Positions 9,271 through 18,882 of a DNA stretch of 64,000 nt are shown piece by piece. Position 1 is the first letter of the stretch. The number at the start of each line of letters is the position of its first letter. The notes below the pieces were generated by a model that saw nothing but the letters and a program-made list of their open reading frames with translations, did no database searches and was not told the DNA's origin. Location: NCBI RefSeq assembly GCF_002217475.1, contig NZ_MUHH01000022.1:110730-174729 (forward strand). Direction: 5' to 3'. Source of the DNA: Flavobacterium tructae (GTDB taxonomy: Bacteria > Bacteroidota > Bacteroidia > Flavobacteriales > Flavobacteriaceae). A program made the position numbers and the translations under genes.

Positions 9271-9876
9271 TTATCGAATACTGTCGTGAGCATGAGTTTG
9301 TACACCGTTGTTCCATAAAGTTAAGATGTCTGTCGCTACGGCAGCACCACTTCCGGCTGCAATGGCCAATTGACTTCTCCAGCCTGCCAGAGTTCCTGTA
9401 ACGTAAATGCCATCGGCAACCTTGTGGTCGTCATTTTTAAGTTGGATTCGCTGTTTTTCTGGAAGTGCTTTCTTGTGTGGCTCGATATATTGCATTAAGC
9501 CTTCTATGTCAAAAGTATTCGCTGAACCAATGCCAACTACGATACTTTTTGTTTTATAAGAGTTTTTGTTGGTAGTTACAATGAAGTCTGGGTATGAACC
9601 CTCAACTTTAACTACCTTTTCGTTTTCTATCTGAGTGATATGCGGATAAGTTTTGGCTAAATCCTGAGTACTTTCTACTAACAAATCAGATCCCAGTTTA
9701 CCGGGTGTAATGCCGTAAGCATTGTAAAAAATGGCTTCCTGTAGAGAAGAGTTTTTTTGATGTGTAAAAATTCCGATTTTTTTGTCGGTTACAAAAGCTT
9801 TGTTTTTGGCTGATCCCAATACAAGGGCACAGGACATGCCTGAAACACCTCCGCCAATAATTAAAACATCAAACAT
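9271..9876 (-). CDS. NAD(P)/FAD-dependent oxidoreductase (short, thioredoxin-reductase-like)
   Basis: About 201 residues from the ATG at 9876. An upstream in-frame ATG at 9906 would add ten polar residues and overlap the preceding gene, so I prefer the internal start, which puts the FAD-binding motif right at the N-terminus. The Rossmann signature LIIGGGVSGMSCAL is at residues 4-17 and a C-terminal GIYVTGTLAGWRSQLAIAAGSG segment matches the second FAD-binding motif of thioredoxin-reductase-like enzymes. The usual central NAD(P) domain and CxxC pair are missing, so this is a reduced FAD protein of unknown electron partner. It starts 4 nt after the small membrane protein gene stops. Confidence 0.78.
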   Translation of the reverse strand: MFDVLIIGGGVSGMSCALVLGSAKNKAFVTDKKIGIFTHQKNSSLQEAIFYNAYGITPGKLGSDLLVESTQDLAKTYPHITQIENEKVVKVEGSYPDFIVTTNKNSYKTKSIVVGIGSANTFDIEGLMQYIEPHKKALPEKQRIQLKNDDHKVADGIYVTGTLAGWRSQLAIAAGSGAAVATDILTLWNNGVQTHAHDSIR

Positions 9877-9880
9877 AGGA

Positions 9881-10081
9881 TTATCGTCCGTTTGTTTTTT
9901 CTTCAATTCTTTTAGAGATTCTAAAAATCAAAAGAATTAAAACGGCGCAGAATGAAGCAGCGATTCCAATAAAAGCAACTACACTGTCTCCCTGAAAAGG
10001 ATTTTTGAAGTCCAGTAGCGTAATATTAAAAACGATTAATGCTAAAGCCAAAAGCACTAAAATTGAAGTAAAAATTTTCAT
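9881..10081 (-). CDS. small two-segment membrane protein, unknown function
   Basis: 66 residues with two hydrophobic stretches (about 5-24 and 35-53), a short polar link and a basic C-terminal tail RISKRIEEKTNGR. Nothing else can be recognised. It is immediately upstream of, and probably co-transcribed with, the FAD oxidoreductase gene, so it may anchor that protein or simply share its promoter. Confidence 0.6.
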   Translation of the reverse strand: MKIFTSILVLLALALIVFNITLLDFKNPFQGDSVVAFIGIAASFCAVLILLIFRISKRIEEKTNGR

Positions 10082-10188
10082 AATGGTTGTTTGTTTGTCT
10101 AAAATAATAAAGTAGAACCGTCAGATGTGAAAAATATCTTAAAGTTATATTTTAGAAATTTTATGGGGTAAATTTATAAAAATAAATG

Positions 10189-10767
10189 TTAGACAAACAA
10201 ACCTTTAACATTAGCAGCAAATAATTTAACAGCAATTGCTAAAAGGATTACTCCAAATGTCTTGCGAACTACACCGAGTCCGTTTTCTCCTAATAAATTT
10301 TCTATTTTTTTAGAAGATTTCAAAACAACGTAAACCAGAATAATATTCAGTAAAATGGCAATGATAATGTTAATAGTGTGAAACTGAGAACGTAATGATA
10401 ATAAAGTAGTCATCGTACCGGCGCCAGCAATTAAAGGAAAGGCCAAAGGAACAATCGAGGCTGATCCCGGTTCTTCATCACGATAAATTCGGATTCCTAA
10501 AATCATTTCCAAGGCCAGAAAGAACAATACAAATGAACCCGCAACAGCAAAAGAATGTACATCAATTCCAATAAGATGTAAAAAACCTTCTCCGACAAAA
10601 AGAAAAGTAATCATAATCAGACCGGCTACAATCGAAGCTTTCTCTGAATCTATATGACCAACTTTCGCTCTCAAATTTAATATAATCGGAATTGATCCTA
10701 CAATATCAATTACGGCAAAAAGTACCATTCCAACGGTGATAATTTCCTTAAAATCAATTTCTAACAT
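10189..10767 (-). CDS. MarC-family integral membrane protein
   Basis: 192 residues with about six membrane segments. MarC features are seen: FAVIDIVGSIPIILNL in the first segment, and SIVPLAFPLIAGAGTMTTLLSL in the middle with the conserved P-L-A-x-P-x-x-x-G-P/A-G motif. MarC proteins are multi-pass inner-membrane proteins of uncertain function; the old link to multiple antibiotic resistance was not confirmed. A perfect -7 element TACTTTTG on the minus strand (10798-10805) lies 30 nt before the ATG. Confidence 0.88.
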   Translation of the reverse strand: MLEIDFKEIITVGMVLFAVIDIVGSIPIILNLRAKVGHIDSEKASIVAGLIMITFLFVGEGFLHLIGIDVHSFAVAGSFVLFFLALEMILGIRIYRDEEPGSASIVPLAFPLIAGAGTMTTLLSLRSQFHTINIIIAILLNIILVYVVLKSSKKIENLLGENGLGVVRKTFGVILLAIAVKLFAANVKGLFV

Positions 10768-11085
10768 AATTTTTTTTATTTACTGTTTAGAGATGTGCAA
10801 AAGTAGATAATAAAGTTAATGCTTTTTTGTGATATAGTGAAAGGGCTGCATTTTTGTTATAAAAACACGTGTTGTTGTTTAAAAAAACGATTTTTATAAC
10901 AATTACCAAGTTGTTTTGCATATTTGCAAGGCGTTTGCTGAAAAATGTTGCGACGGTTTTTTGTCCGGGACCGGCATAAAGTGTTTGACATGAGGACCTG
11001 TTGGGTAAGTATGAGAAAAGAATAGGCAGAATATCTGCTTTCTTTGCGTATCTTTGCACTTTATAAATTACAGTATTTCAATATC
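10768..11085. other. 318-bp divergent spacer between marC and the DUF3109 gene
   Basis: It holds the minus-strand marC promoter element (10798-10805) and the plus-strand TATCTTTG element of the DUF3109 gene (11049-11056). An open minus-strand frame through it (10787-11059) has no family resemblance and runs across both promoters, so I do not treat it as a gene. I see nothing else. Confidence 0.6.
11049..11056 (+). promoter_or_regulatory. -7 promoter element (TATCTTTG) of the DUF3109 gene
   Basis: An exact match to TAnnTTTG, 30 nt before the ATG at 11086. No clear TTG at the -33 position. It decides the start: the longer open frame beginning at 11044 would start upstream of the transcription start. 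Confidence 0.65.
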
Positions 11086-11655
11086 ATGTTTCAATTAGGG
11101 AAAACCATTATTTCAGAAGATATTCTTGAAAAAGAATTTGTGTGCAACTTGTCAGCTTGTAAAGGAGCTTGCTGTGTTGATGGAGATGCCGGTGCGCCTT
11201 TGAGCGAAGCTGAGACTAAAATTCTGGAAGAAATCTATCCTAAAGTTAAGCCTTTCCTGCGAAAAGAAGGGATTGCTGCCATCGAAGCTCAGGGAACCTG
11301 GGTAAAAGGAACGGATGGTGATCTTGAAACGACTCTGATTGATAATAAAGACTGTGCTTATGTTATTTTTGATGGCAAGACTGCACTTTGCGGAATTGAG
11401 CAGGCGTACAATCAGGGAATTGTAGACTGGAAAAAACCTGTTTCCTGTCATTTGTATCCAATCCGGGTGAAAGACTTTACAGAGTTCGCTGCTGTAAACT
11501 ATGACAAGTGGGATATTTGCGACGATGCCTGTTCGTTAGGTAAGGAGTTGGAAGTTCCGGTGTATAAATTTGTCAAAGAAGCATTAATTCGCCGTTTTGG
11601 ACAGGATTGGTATTTGGAGCTTGAAAAAGTTGCAGAAGAACTCAAAAAATCGTAA
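11086..11655 (+). CDS. DUF3109-family cysteine-rich protein
   Basis: 189 residues from the ATG at 11086, chosen because a perfect promoter element lies just ahead and the family starts at [15 protein letters not shown] conserved cysteine cluster (C20, C25, C29, C30) is followed by further Cys in CAYVIF, ALCGIE, SCHLYP and ICDDAC, with one His in SCHLYP. This pattern belongs to DUF3109, related to YkgJ-type Fe-S/zinc cysteine-cluster proteins. Function is unknown. It is monocistronic. The YkgJ-like protein near 61.4 kb is a distant relative in the same window. Confidence 0.88.
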   Translation: MFQLGKTIISEDILEKEFVCNLSACKGACCVDGDAGAPLSEAETKILEEIYPKVKPFLRKEGIAAIEAQGTWVKGTDGDLETTLIDNKDCAYVIFDGKTALCGIEQAYNQGIVDWKKPVSCHLYPIRVKDFTEFAAVNYDKWDICDDACSLGKELEVPVYKFVKEALIRRFGQDWYLELEKVAEELKKS

Positions 11656-11990
11656 AAAATCGGTAGCCATTACCATTGCTGGGAAGTGTTCGGATTTTGA
11701 TTAAAAAACATTTAAGAAGTCAGGTGAAAACTTTTAAAAACATTTAAAATTTTCTTGCTTTTTGTTTCAAAAATTCTATATTTTACTTCCAAAAATGAGA
11801 TGAAATTTAATATTAATTTGCTTGTTTTCAGTATTTTAGTTATTGTATGAAAAATATCTCATTTTCGGTGTGTTGTTAAAAACTACGCCCGATTGTGAAT
11901 AAGTTTGACTTTTATTTTCGGCAACAAATGACAATCTTTGTAGTCTACTGAATGAGCTAAAATTTAGTATAAAAATTAAAGAAAAATTTC
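11656..11990. other. 335-bp spacer upstream of nrdB
   Basis: AT-rich with no credible frame. It contains a 10-bp inverted repeat, AAAATGAGAT at 11792-11801 and ATCTCATTTT at 11856-11865, 54 nt apart. It also has AATCTTTG (about 11932-11939), one base off the -7 consensus, some 50 nt before the nrdB ATG. I see no recognisable NrdR box. Confidence 0.5.
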
Positions 11991-12968
11991 ATGTTACAAG
12001 TCGAGCCAATATTACAAGAAAACAAAAATCGTTTCGTTATTTTCCCAATAAAACACCATGATATTTGGGAATGGTACAAAAAGATGGAGGCTAGTTTCTG
12101 GACTGCCGAAGAAATCGATTTGCACCAAGACTTGACTGACTGGAATAATAAATTAAGTGACGACGAAAGATACTTTATCAAGCACATTTTAGCTTTTTTT
12201 GCAGCTTCTGACGGAATTGTAAATGAAAACCTTGCAGAGAACTTTGTAAATGAAGTTCAATATGCCGAAGCTAAATTTTTCTATGGCTTTCAAATTATGA
12301 TGGAGAATATCCATAGTGAGACTTATTCTTTATTAATTGATACCTATGTAAAAGACGAAGCAGAGAAAGCGGAATTGTTTAATGCTTTAGAAGTTTTTCC
12401 TGCGATTGGTAAAAAAGCAGAATGGGCTTTAAAATGGATCGAATCAGATTCGTTTGCTGAAAGACTAATTGCTTTTGCAGCAGTAGAGGGGATCTTTTTC
12501 TCAGGTGCTTTCTGTTCAATTTATTGGTTGAAAAAACGTGGTTTAATGCCAGGTTTAACTTTTTCGAATGAATTGATTTCGCGTGACGAAGGTGTACACT
12601 GTGATTTTGCAGTGCACTTACACAATCATCACCTGGTTAATAAAGTGCCAAAAGACAGAATTAAAGAAATCATCGTTGATGCTTTAAATATCGAAAGAGA
12701 GTTTGTAACAGAATCTCTTCCGGTAAGTTTAATAGGAATGAATGCTACTTTAATGACGCAATATCTAGAATTTGTTGCGGATAGATTATTAGTAGAATTA
12801 GGTTGCGAGCGTGTGTATGGATCAGCGAATCCGTTTGATTTCATGGACATGATCTCTCTTCAGGGAAAAACTAATTTCTTTGAAAAACGTGTTGCGGAGT
12901 ATCAAAAATCAGGTGTGATGAACACAGATAGTGATGCTCAGAAAATTTCATTTGATGCAGATTTTTAG
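11991..12968 (+). CDS. nrdB: ribonucleoside-diphosphate reductase, beta subunit (class I)
   Basis: 325 residues. The small subunit generates and stores the radical used by NrdA to reduce NDPs to dNDPs. Diiron ligands are visible in [13 protein letters not shown] (D73, E79), the stretch [18 protein letters not shown] (E93, with radical Tyr98, then E105 and H108) and [10 protein letters not shown], with [10 protein letters not shown] further on. The C-terminal ISFDADF acidic-aromatic tail is the usual NrdA docking peptide. Nearly the whole central part reads like the eukaryotic R2 type, including the loop HAEADWALKW-like region and [21 protein letters not shown]. It is followed by nrdA after a 252-nt spacer that contains several hairpins. 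Confidence 0.95.
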   Translation: MLQVEPILQENKNRFVIFPIKHHDIWEWYKKMEASFWTAEEIDLHQDLTDWNNKLSDDERYFIKHILAFFAASDGIVNENLAENFVNEVQYAEAKFFYGFQIMMENIHSETYSLLIDTYVKDEAEKAELFNALEVFPAIGKKAEWALKWIESDSFAERLIAFAAVEGIFFSGAFCSIYWLKKRGLMPGLTFSNELISRDEGVHCDFAVHLHNHHLVNKVPKDRIKEIIVDALNIEREFVTESLPVSLIGMNATLMTQYLEFVADRLLVELGCERVYGSANPFDFMDMISLQGKTNFFEKRVAEYQKSGVMNTDSDAQKISFDADF

Positions 12969-12982
12969 CCAACAGCAATAAA

Positions 12983-13132
12983 TTTAGTGTATACCAAAAC
13001 ACTAAAAAAATAAATCATTTTATAAGATTGAATCTTCATCCCAAATCGTTGATTCAAGTACAATTTTTAATGCCTTTCAGTTTGTTTTTCAAACTGGAAA
13101 CAGACAACTATTGAGAATCCTGCAATTCTCAA
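12983..13132 (+). other. nrdB-nrdA spacer with a series of four hairpins
   Basis: Four short inverted repeats follow each other: TTTAGTGT/ACACTAAA (12983-12990, 12999-13006), TTGAATC/GATTCAA (13029-13035, 13051-13057), CAGTTTG/CAAACTG (13078-13084, 13090-13096), and TTGAGAAT/ATTCTCAA (13111-13118, 13125-13132). None is followed by a T-run on the plus strand, so they do not look like terminators. They may be mRNA processing or stability structures setting the NrdB:NrdA ratio. Function is inference only. Confidence 0.45.
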
Positions 13133-13220
13133 AAAATAATTTAAAAACACACAATGTTTAAGCCTTGGAAATCGTTATTCCCGAGACTTTCATTTTTTCA
13201 ATAACTAAAAAAGTAAGCTT

Positions 13221-15614
13221 ATGTATGTAGTAAAAAGAGATGGCCATAAAGAGCCGGTAATGTTTGATAAGATTACAGAAAGAATCAAAAAATTGTGTTA
13301 TGGTTTAAATGAACTTGTAGATCCTGTTAAGGTAGCGATGAGGGTTATTGAAGGATTGTACGATGGGGTTTCGACTTCTGAGTTGGATAATCTTGCGGCA
13401 GAAACGGCGGCTTCTATGACGATTGCGCATCCTGATTATGCACAATTGGCGGCACGTGTGGCAATTTCAAATCTACATTCCAATACCAAGAAATCGTTCT
13501 CAGAAACGATGAAGGATATGTACAATTACGTAAATCCAAGAAACGGACAAGATGCTCCGTTACTTTCGGATGAAGTATTTAAAGTAATTCAGGAAAACTC
13601 CGCTTTCTTAGATTCTCATATCATTTACACAAGAGATTTTAATTACGATTACTTTGGTTTTAAAACCTTAGAACGTTCTTATCTGTTAAAAATAAACGGT
13701 AAAATCGTCGAAAGGCCACAGCACATGTTAATGCGTGTTTCGGTTGGTATTCACCTTGACGATTTAAAAGCTGTAATTGAAACCTACGACTTAATGTCTA
13801 AAAAGTTCTTTACGCATGCAACGCCAACGTTGTTTAATGCCGGAACTCCAAAACCACAAATGTCTTCTTGTTTTCTATTGGCCATGCAGGACGATAGTAT
13901 TGATGGTATTTATGATACTTTAAAACAAACCGCTAAAATTTCACAATCGGCGGGAGGAATCGGACTTTCTATTCATAACGTTCGTGCGACGGGATCATAC
14001 ATTCGTGGCACAAACGGAACTTCAAACGGAATTGTTCCGATGTTGAGAGTTTTCAACGATACTGCTCGTTATGTAGATCAAGGTGGCGGAAAACGTAAAG
14101 GAAGTTTTGCGATTTACATCGAAACCTGGCATGCTGATATCTTTGATTTCTTAGATTTAAAGAAAAACACAGGGAAAGAAGAAATGCGTGCGAGAGATTT
14201 ATTCTTCGCGATGTGGACTTCAGATTTATTCATGAAACGTGTACAGGAAGATACTACCTGGACTTTAATGTGTCCTAATGAGTGTCCTGGTTTGTACGAT
14301 GTTTATGGAGAAGAATTTGAAGCATTGTATACCGATTATGAATTTAGAGGAAAAGGTAGAAAAACGATTCGTGCACGTGAATTATGGGAGAAAATCCTGG
14401 AATCACAAATCGAAACGGGAACACCGTATATGTTGTACAAAGATGCAGCAAACCGTAAATCAAATCACAAGAATTTAGGAACCATTCGTTCGTCTAACTT
14501 GTGTACTGAGATTATGGAGTATACTTCTAAAGATGAAATCGCAGTTTGTAACCTGGCTTCTATTTCATTACCCATGTTTATTGATAACGGAAAATTCGAT
14601 CACGAAGCGCTTTACAATGTTACGAAACGTGTAACACGTAACCTGAACAAGGTAATCGACAGAAACTATTACCCGGTTAAGGAAGCTGAAAATTCTAACC
14701 TTCGTCATCGTCCGGTAGGATTAGGAGTGCAAGGTTTAGCCGATGCTTTCATCATGTTGCGTATGCCATTTACAAGTGATCAGGCTAAAGCATTAAACCA
14801 GGAAATTTTCGAAACTTTATACTTTGCAGCTGTAACCGCTTCTATGGAAATGGCAAAAGAAGAAGGACCATATTCAACTTTCGCAGGTTCTCCAATGTCA
14901 CAGGGAGAATTCCAATACAATATGTGGGGATTGAAAGATGAAGAATTATCAGGTCGTTGGGACTGGGCTTCTTTAAGAAAAGAAGTAATGGAGCACGGAG
15001 TTCGTAACTCATTATTGGTTGCGCCAATGCCAACAGCTTCGACTTCACAAATTTTAGGAAACAATGAAGCTTTCGAGCCGTATACCTCAAACATTTATAC
15101 ACGTCGTGTATTGTCTGGAGAATTCATCGTAGTAAACAAACATTTACTTCATGATTTAGTAGACAGAGGTTTGTGGAACGAAGATTTGAAACAAGAAATT
15201 ATGCGTCATAACGGATCTGTTCAAAACATTGATATTATTCCACAAGATTTAAAAGATCTTTATAAAACAGTTTGGGAAATGTCGATGAAAGACATTATCG
15301 ATATGTCACGTCAAAGAGGTTACTTCATTGATCAATCACAATCGTTAAACTTGTTCATGCAGGATGCCAACTATTCTAAACTAACGTCTATGCACTTCTA
15401 CGCTTGGCAATCAGGTTTAAAAACAGGAATGTATTACCTAAGAACAAAATCAGCAGTTGATGCGATTAAGTTTACGTTGAACAACGATAAAAAAGAAGAA
15501 ACAAGCCCAACTTTAGTTCCGGAAACTGAAGCAATCAGCGTTGAAGATTACAAAGCAATGTTGCTAAAAGCGCAAGCTGGAGATCCTGAAGATTGTGAAA
15601 TGTGTGGATCTTAA
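13221..15614 (+). CDS. nrdA: ribonucleoside-diphosphate reductase, alpha subunit (class I)
   Basis: 797 residues. The large catalytic subunit carries an N-terminal ATP-cone ([21 protein letters not shown], allosteric activity site). Further on are the conserved [16 protein letters not shown] (active-site Cys), [15 protein letters not shown], and [25 protein letters not shown], which contains the radical-loop N-x-C-x-E motif. The C-terminal C792-E-M-C795 pair is the reductant-exchange site used by thioredoxin. Length and motifs fit a full class I NrdA of the eukaryote-like group, like its NrdB partner. A hairpin terminator follows at 15685. Confidence 0.95.
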   Translation: MYVVKRDGHKEPVMFDKITERIKKLCYGLNELVDPVKVAMRVIEGLYDGVSTSELDNLAAETAASMTIAHPDYAQLAARVAISNLHSNTKKSFSETMKDMYNYVNPRNGQDAPLLSDEVFKVIQENSAFLDSHIIYTRDFNYDYFGFKTLERSYLLKINGKIVERPQHMLMRVSVGIHLDDLKAVIETYDLMSKKFFTHATPTLFNAGTPKPQMSSCFLLAMQDDSIDGIYDTLKQTAKISQSAGGIGLSIHNVRATGSYIRGTNGTSNGIVPMLRVFNDTARYVDQGGGKRKGSFAIYIETWHADIFDFLDLKKNTGKEEMRARDLFFAMWTSDLFMKRVQEDTTWTLMCPNECPGLYDVYGEEFEALYTDYEFRGKGRKTIRARELWEKILESQIETGTPYMLYKDAANRKSNHKNLGTIRSSNLCTEIMEYTSKDEIAVCNLASISLPMFIDNGKFDHEALYNVTKRVTRNLNKVIDRNYYPVKEAENSNLRHRPVGLGVQGLADAFIMLRMPFTSDQAKALNQEIFETLYFAAVTASMEMAKEEGPYSTFAGSPMSQGEFQYNMWGLKDEELSGRWDWASLRKEVMEHGVRNSLLVAPMPTASTSQILGNNEAFEPYTSNIYTRRVLSGEFIVVNKHLLHDLVDRGLWNEDLKQEIMRHNGSVQNIDIIPQDLKDLYKTVWEMSMKDIIDMSRQRGYFIDQSQSLNLFMQDANYSKLTSMHFYAWQSGLKTGMYYLRTKSAVDAIKFTLNNDKKEETSPTLVPETEAISVEDYKAMLLKAQAGDPEDCEMCGS

Positions 15615-16014
15615 TTTTTTTTAGAAGAAAGAAGATAGAGTAAAGAAAATAGAGTAGTGATTATTTTTATTCTTAAGTTTATAGAAAGCAGTTATCGTAA
15701 GGGTAGCTGCTTTTTTTGTTGTTGTTTGTTTTTGTCAATGTAGAGGAACGAGGTGTTTTTGTCCACTGCTATTTTAATATTGTCCAGGGTTTCAACCGTT
15801 AAATACACTGCATTTTGTCATAGGTTTTCCAGACTTGAAACTATAACTTGTAATGTATATAAATGTTATAAAGCGCGTAATATCCCATAAAAAAATCCGT
15901 TCTAATTATTACCAAAGATTTTAAAGCCTTAGCACCTTAGTAACTAAGCATCTCAGAACCTTCTCTTTAAACCTTTAAGAGAAAGTCAAGTCTTATTGTA
16001 ATACTTTCTGAATT
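15615..16014. other. 400-bp spacer between nrdA and the DUF1800 gene
   Basis: It contains the nrdA terminator (15685-15716). Then follows featureless AT-rich DNA, and near 15926-15962 a degenerate short repeat string of the TTAGCACCTTAG / ACTAAGCATCTCAG type that recurs at 18680 and 43776. No credible frame. Confidence 0.5.
15685..15716 (+). terminator. terminator after nrdA
   Basis: A stem of 10 bp (15685-15694 with 15704-15713, one G-U pair), a 9-nt loop, then a run of seven or more T residues. About 70 nt after the nrdA stop. Confidence 0.75.
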
Positions 16015-17412
16015 ATGAAAAAAAGCAATCTTTGGTCATTACGATTGGGTTTTTCCGGAAAAGAATCCGATGTGATTGAAAAATTGGGAATAGAAAAATT
16101 CCTGAAACAGTCTTATCAATCAAAATTTGATACCCAGCTCCCCGCTTTTCTGGAAGATGATCCCAAAACATTATTAGAACTCAAAGAACTTAAAGAGTCT
16201 ATTAAAGTCGCAGATTCAGAGGAAAAAAAGAAAGCGCTGAAAAAAGAAATCTACTCCGCTGTGGAGTTGCGAAAGTGGTGGATCGGAAAAATGCGTAATG
16301 ACGAATTTCCATTACGGGAGAACATGGTTTGCTTTTGGCACAATCACTTTGTCTCTACTTCTCAAAAAGTAAAAGTCAATTACTGGATTTATCAGCACAA
16401 TATGATTTTGCGGGAACATGCCTTCGGTAATTTTAAAGAGCTTACCAAGCAAATCATAAAATCGAATGCTATGGTGAAGTATCTGGATAATGTTGACAAC
16501 AAAAAAGGGAAATACAACGAGAATCTCAGTCGTGAATTATTGGAACTGTTTACCATTGGAATTGGAAACTATACCGAAAGCGACATTAAGAACGGTGCAA
16601 GAGCTCTGGCCGGACTCAATTACGGCGACAACGGGGCTGCTTACAGACGGTTTGCTGAAGATGATACAGACAAAACGTATTTTGGTAAAACCGGAAATTG
16701 GAAAGCAGATGATTTGGTTGATATTATTTTCGAACAGAAAAATATTCCATATCTCGTTACGCGAAAAATTCTGGAATGGTTCATTTATGACAATCCACCT
16801 GAAGATTTGGTCACTTACTATGGAGATTATTTTAGAAAGGTGAAATTTGAAATACAGCCTTTACTGACCAAAATTTTTACCGAAGAGTATAAGAAAGAGA
16901 ATTCAGGAGCCAAAATCAAAGATCCGTTAGTTTATATTTTGCAGCTTTTAGAGGAACTGCATATCGACGATCTTGATGAGGGTATGATTTTGTTTTTTCT
17001 GAAGCAGCAAGGAATGGATTTGTACAATCAGGTTAATGTGAAAGGCTGGGAGGGAGGAAATTCCTGGCTGACTTCTCAGGTGTATCTGCAGCGCAACAAC
17101 ACAGCCGACTTACTTTGTTCTGGAAAAAGTATTACCCGAAAAACTTTGAACACAATGACTACTGAAACTGAAAAACCAAAATCAGAATTTGAAAAAGTGG
17201 ATGTGAAAATGGGCTTTGATACCAATGGCACTAATAAAACGATCATCACGGAACTGTCAAACAGATTATTGTTTAAAGTAAATGATTCGATGCAAAAAGA
17301 CATGGAGAATTTACTAAAATACGATTTCGATCCAAAAGAGGAACACGCCAATTTTGCTGTAATTCGGCTCTTCAATTATATTACAAAACTGCCCGAGTAT
17401 CAATTAATTTAG
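16015..17412 (+). CDS. DUF1800-family protein
   Basis: 465 residues. Family features: SLRLGFSGKESDVIEKLG at the N-terminus, REHAFGNFKELTKQIIKSNAMVKYLDN, and LSRELLELFTIGIGNYTESDIKNGARALAG, with the conserved S-R-E-L-L-E-L-F core. DUF1800 proteins are almost always encoded next to a DUF1501 protein, as here (11-nt gap), and their shared function is unknown. I see no signal peptide on this partner, in contrast to the DUF1501 protein. This is the first gene of a two-gene operon. Its start lies after a spacer with short repeats and I see no clear promoter. Confidence 0.88.
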   Translation: MKKSNLWSLRLGFSGKESDVIEKLGIEKFLKQSYQSKFDTQLPAFLEDDPKTLLELKELKESIKVADSEEKKKALKKEIYSAVELRKWWIGKMRNDEFPLRENMVCFWHNHFVSTSQKVKVNYWIYQHNMILREHAFGNFKELTKQIIKSNAMVKYLDNVDNKKGKYNENLSRELLELFTIGIGNYTESDIKNGARALAGLNYGDNGAAYRRFAEDDTDKTYFGKTGNWKADDLVDIIFEQKNIPYLVTRKILEWFIYDNPPEDLVTYYGDYFRKVKFEIQPLLTKIFTEEYKKENSGAKIKDPLVYILQLLEELHIDDLDEGMILFFLKQQGMDLYNQVNVKGWEGGNSWLTSQVYLQRNNTADLLCSGKSITRKTLNTMTTETEKPKSEFEKVDVKMGFDTNGTNKTIITELSNRLLFKVNDSMQKDMENLLKYDFDPKEEHANFAVIRLFNYITKLPEYQLI

Positions 17413-17423
17413 AAGTTATTATC

Positions 17424-18590
17424 ATGAACAGAAGGAATTTTCTAACGCTTACAGGAACTCTTACCGGCGGAATGTTGGTACTTCCTGATTTTTTACACGC
17501 ATTTGGTTCGCAGAGTAGTTTAATTGTAGGGGAGCAATGTGTGGTGTTTGTTCAGTTAAATGGTGGGAATGATGGTCTGAATACTTTTATACCATACGAC
17601 AATCCGCTGTATTACGATTATCGTGCAAAAATCGCTTTGAATAAAGACGTTGTTATTGGTAAAAATAAAGGAATGGCATTTCATCCGGCATTGAAAGATC
17701 TGGCTCAGATACAACAAAACGGAGATTTGACTGTAATTCAAAATGTAGGTTATCCCGAACCCATTCGATCACACTTTAGAAGTCAGGAAATTTGGCAAAC
17801 CGCAACAGATTCTAATAAGTATAGTAACGAAGGCTGGTTAGGACGTTATTTGGATTTACAATGCAACGGACATCAGGCTACGGCGGGAATAAATCTGGAT
17901 TCGATCGATAATTTAGCTTTAAAAGGGAATGAGCCTAATTTTATAACCGTAAAAGACCCAAACCGATTTAAGGTAAAATCAGATAAAGAAGTAAATGTAA
18001 CCTTGTCTGATAATCCGCAATTGGATTTTGTTCGAAAAATTGCCAATTCGGTTACAGAAGGATCGGATGAGATTCAGAAGGCATTGGCAAAATCAAAGGC
18101 GGAAATTAGTTATTCGAAAACAGAATTGTCTAAAAACCTGGAATGGATTGGCCGACTAATTAAAGGAAATCTAAATTCGAAAGTATATTATACCTCGCTG
18201 GGTGGATTTGATACTCATGACAATCAGCTGGCTTTACACGAAAGAAAATTAGGGGAGCTGAATGACGCCTTGTATAGTTTTTATCAGGATTTGAAACAGG
18301 CAAAGCTGCTTCAGAATGTAACGGTCGTAGTTTTTTCTGAATTTGGAAGACGAGTTAAAGATAACGGAAACGGTACAGATCACGGAACTGCGGCTCCAAT
18401 GTTTATAATTGGTGGAAACAACCGAGGAACAATTTTAGGTAAGAACCCTGATTTATCTAATTTGGATAACGGAGATTTGAAATATGAAATTGATTTTAGA
18501 AGTGTGTACGCCTCATTATTACAGCAAAAAATGAATTTCGATTATACTAAAATAGGAATTAAGAATGCACCGGTTTCAGGATTATTTTAG
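17424..18590 (+). CDS. DUF1501-family protein with Tat-like signal
   Basis: 388 residues. The N-terminus MNRRNFLTLTGTLTGG has a twin-Arg R-R-x-F-L motif followed by a hydrophobic stretch to about residue 28, so export through the Tat route is likely. The body has FVQLNGGNDGLNTFIPY, YYTSLGGFDTHDNQLALH and the metal-site style VVVFSEFGRRVKDNGNGTDHG, all typical of DUF1501, an alkaline-phosphatase-superfamily-like group of unknown substrate. The DUF1800 gene directly upstream forms its usual pair. Confidence 0.9.
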   Translation: MNRRNFLTLTGTLTGGMLVLPDFLHAFGSQSSLIVGEQCVVFVQLNGGNDGLNTFIPYDNPLYYDYRAKIALNKDVVIGKNKGMAFHPALKDLAQIQQNGDLTVIQNVGYPEPIRSHFRSQEIWQTATDSNKYSNEGWLGRYLDLQCNGHQATAGINLDSIDNLALKGNEPNFITVKDPNRFKVKSDKEVNVTLSDNPQLDFVRKIANSVTEGSDEIQKALAKSKAEISYSKTELSKNLEWIGRLIKGNLNSKVYYTSLGGFDTHDNQLALHERKLGELNDALYSFYQDLKQAKLLQNVTVVVFSEFGRRVKDNGNGTDHGTAAPMFIIGGNNRGTILGKNPDLSNLDNGDLKYEIDFRSVYASLLQQKMNFDYTKIGIKNAPVSGLF

Positions 18591-18602
18591 AATTGCGAGA
18601 TA

Positions 18603-18668
18603 GCCACGAATTCACGGATTTTTTGTTTAAAAGCTGCAATAGTTTGAAATCATTTGTGAATTCGTGGC
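18603..18668. repeat. inverted repeat GCCACGAATTCAC
   Basis: A perfect 13-bp inverted repeat, 18603-18615 and 18656-18668, separated by 40 nt, just after the DUF1501 gene. Related half-sites (ATTCGTGGC, AATCTGTGGC) occur near 3748 and 37010, so this looks like a dispersed intergenic element of the genome. It may also end the upstream transcript, but there is no T-run. Confidence 0.6.
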
Positions 18669-18823
18669 GAAAAAACGTAGCACATTAGTATCTAAGAACC
18701 TTAGCATCTTCAAAAAACCAATTGTAAATATCTCATTTTAAGAGGATATTTTTATATTATCTTACAAAACATCATAAATTTGTTAAGAAATCCTTTTTTG
18801 TTTCATAAAAAGTATTATTTTTT

Positions 18824-18853
18824 TTGGTGCGGTAAAAATAATTTATACATTCG
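18824..18853 (+). promoter_or_regulatory. promoter of the pheA attenuator and operon
   Basis: TTG at 18824-18826, exactly 19 nt, then TACATTCG at 18846-18853 (one mismatch to TAnnTTTG). This puts the transcript start about 20-25 nt before the leader-peptide ATG. Confidence 0.65.
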
Positions 18854-18882
18854 CAGAGTATTTATTGAAAAACACAAACAAA

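Noticed and set aside
10787..11059. A 90-codon minus-strand frame between marC and the DUF3109 gene
   Set aside because: It crosses the marC and DUF3109 promoter elements and has no family resemblance.
11991..12050. NrdR box ahead of nrdB
   Set aside because: I looked for the ACACWATATATWGTGT pattern upstream of nrdB and saw nothing similar.
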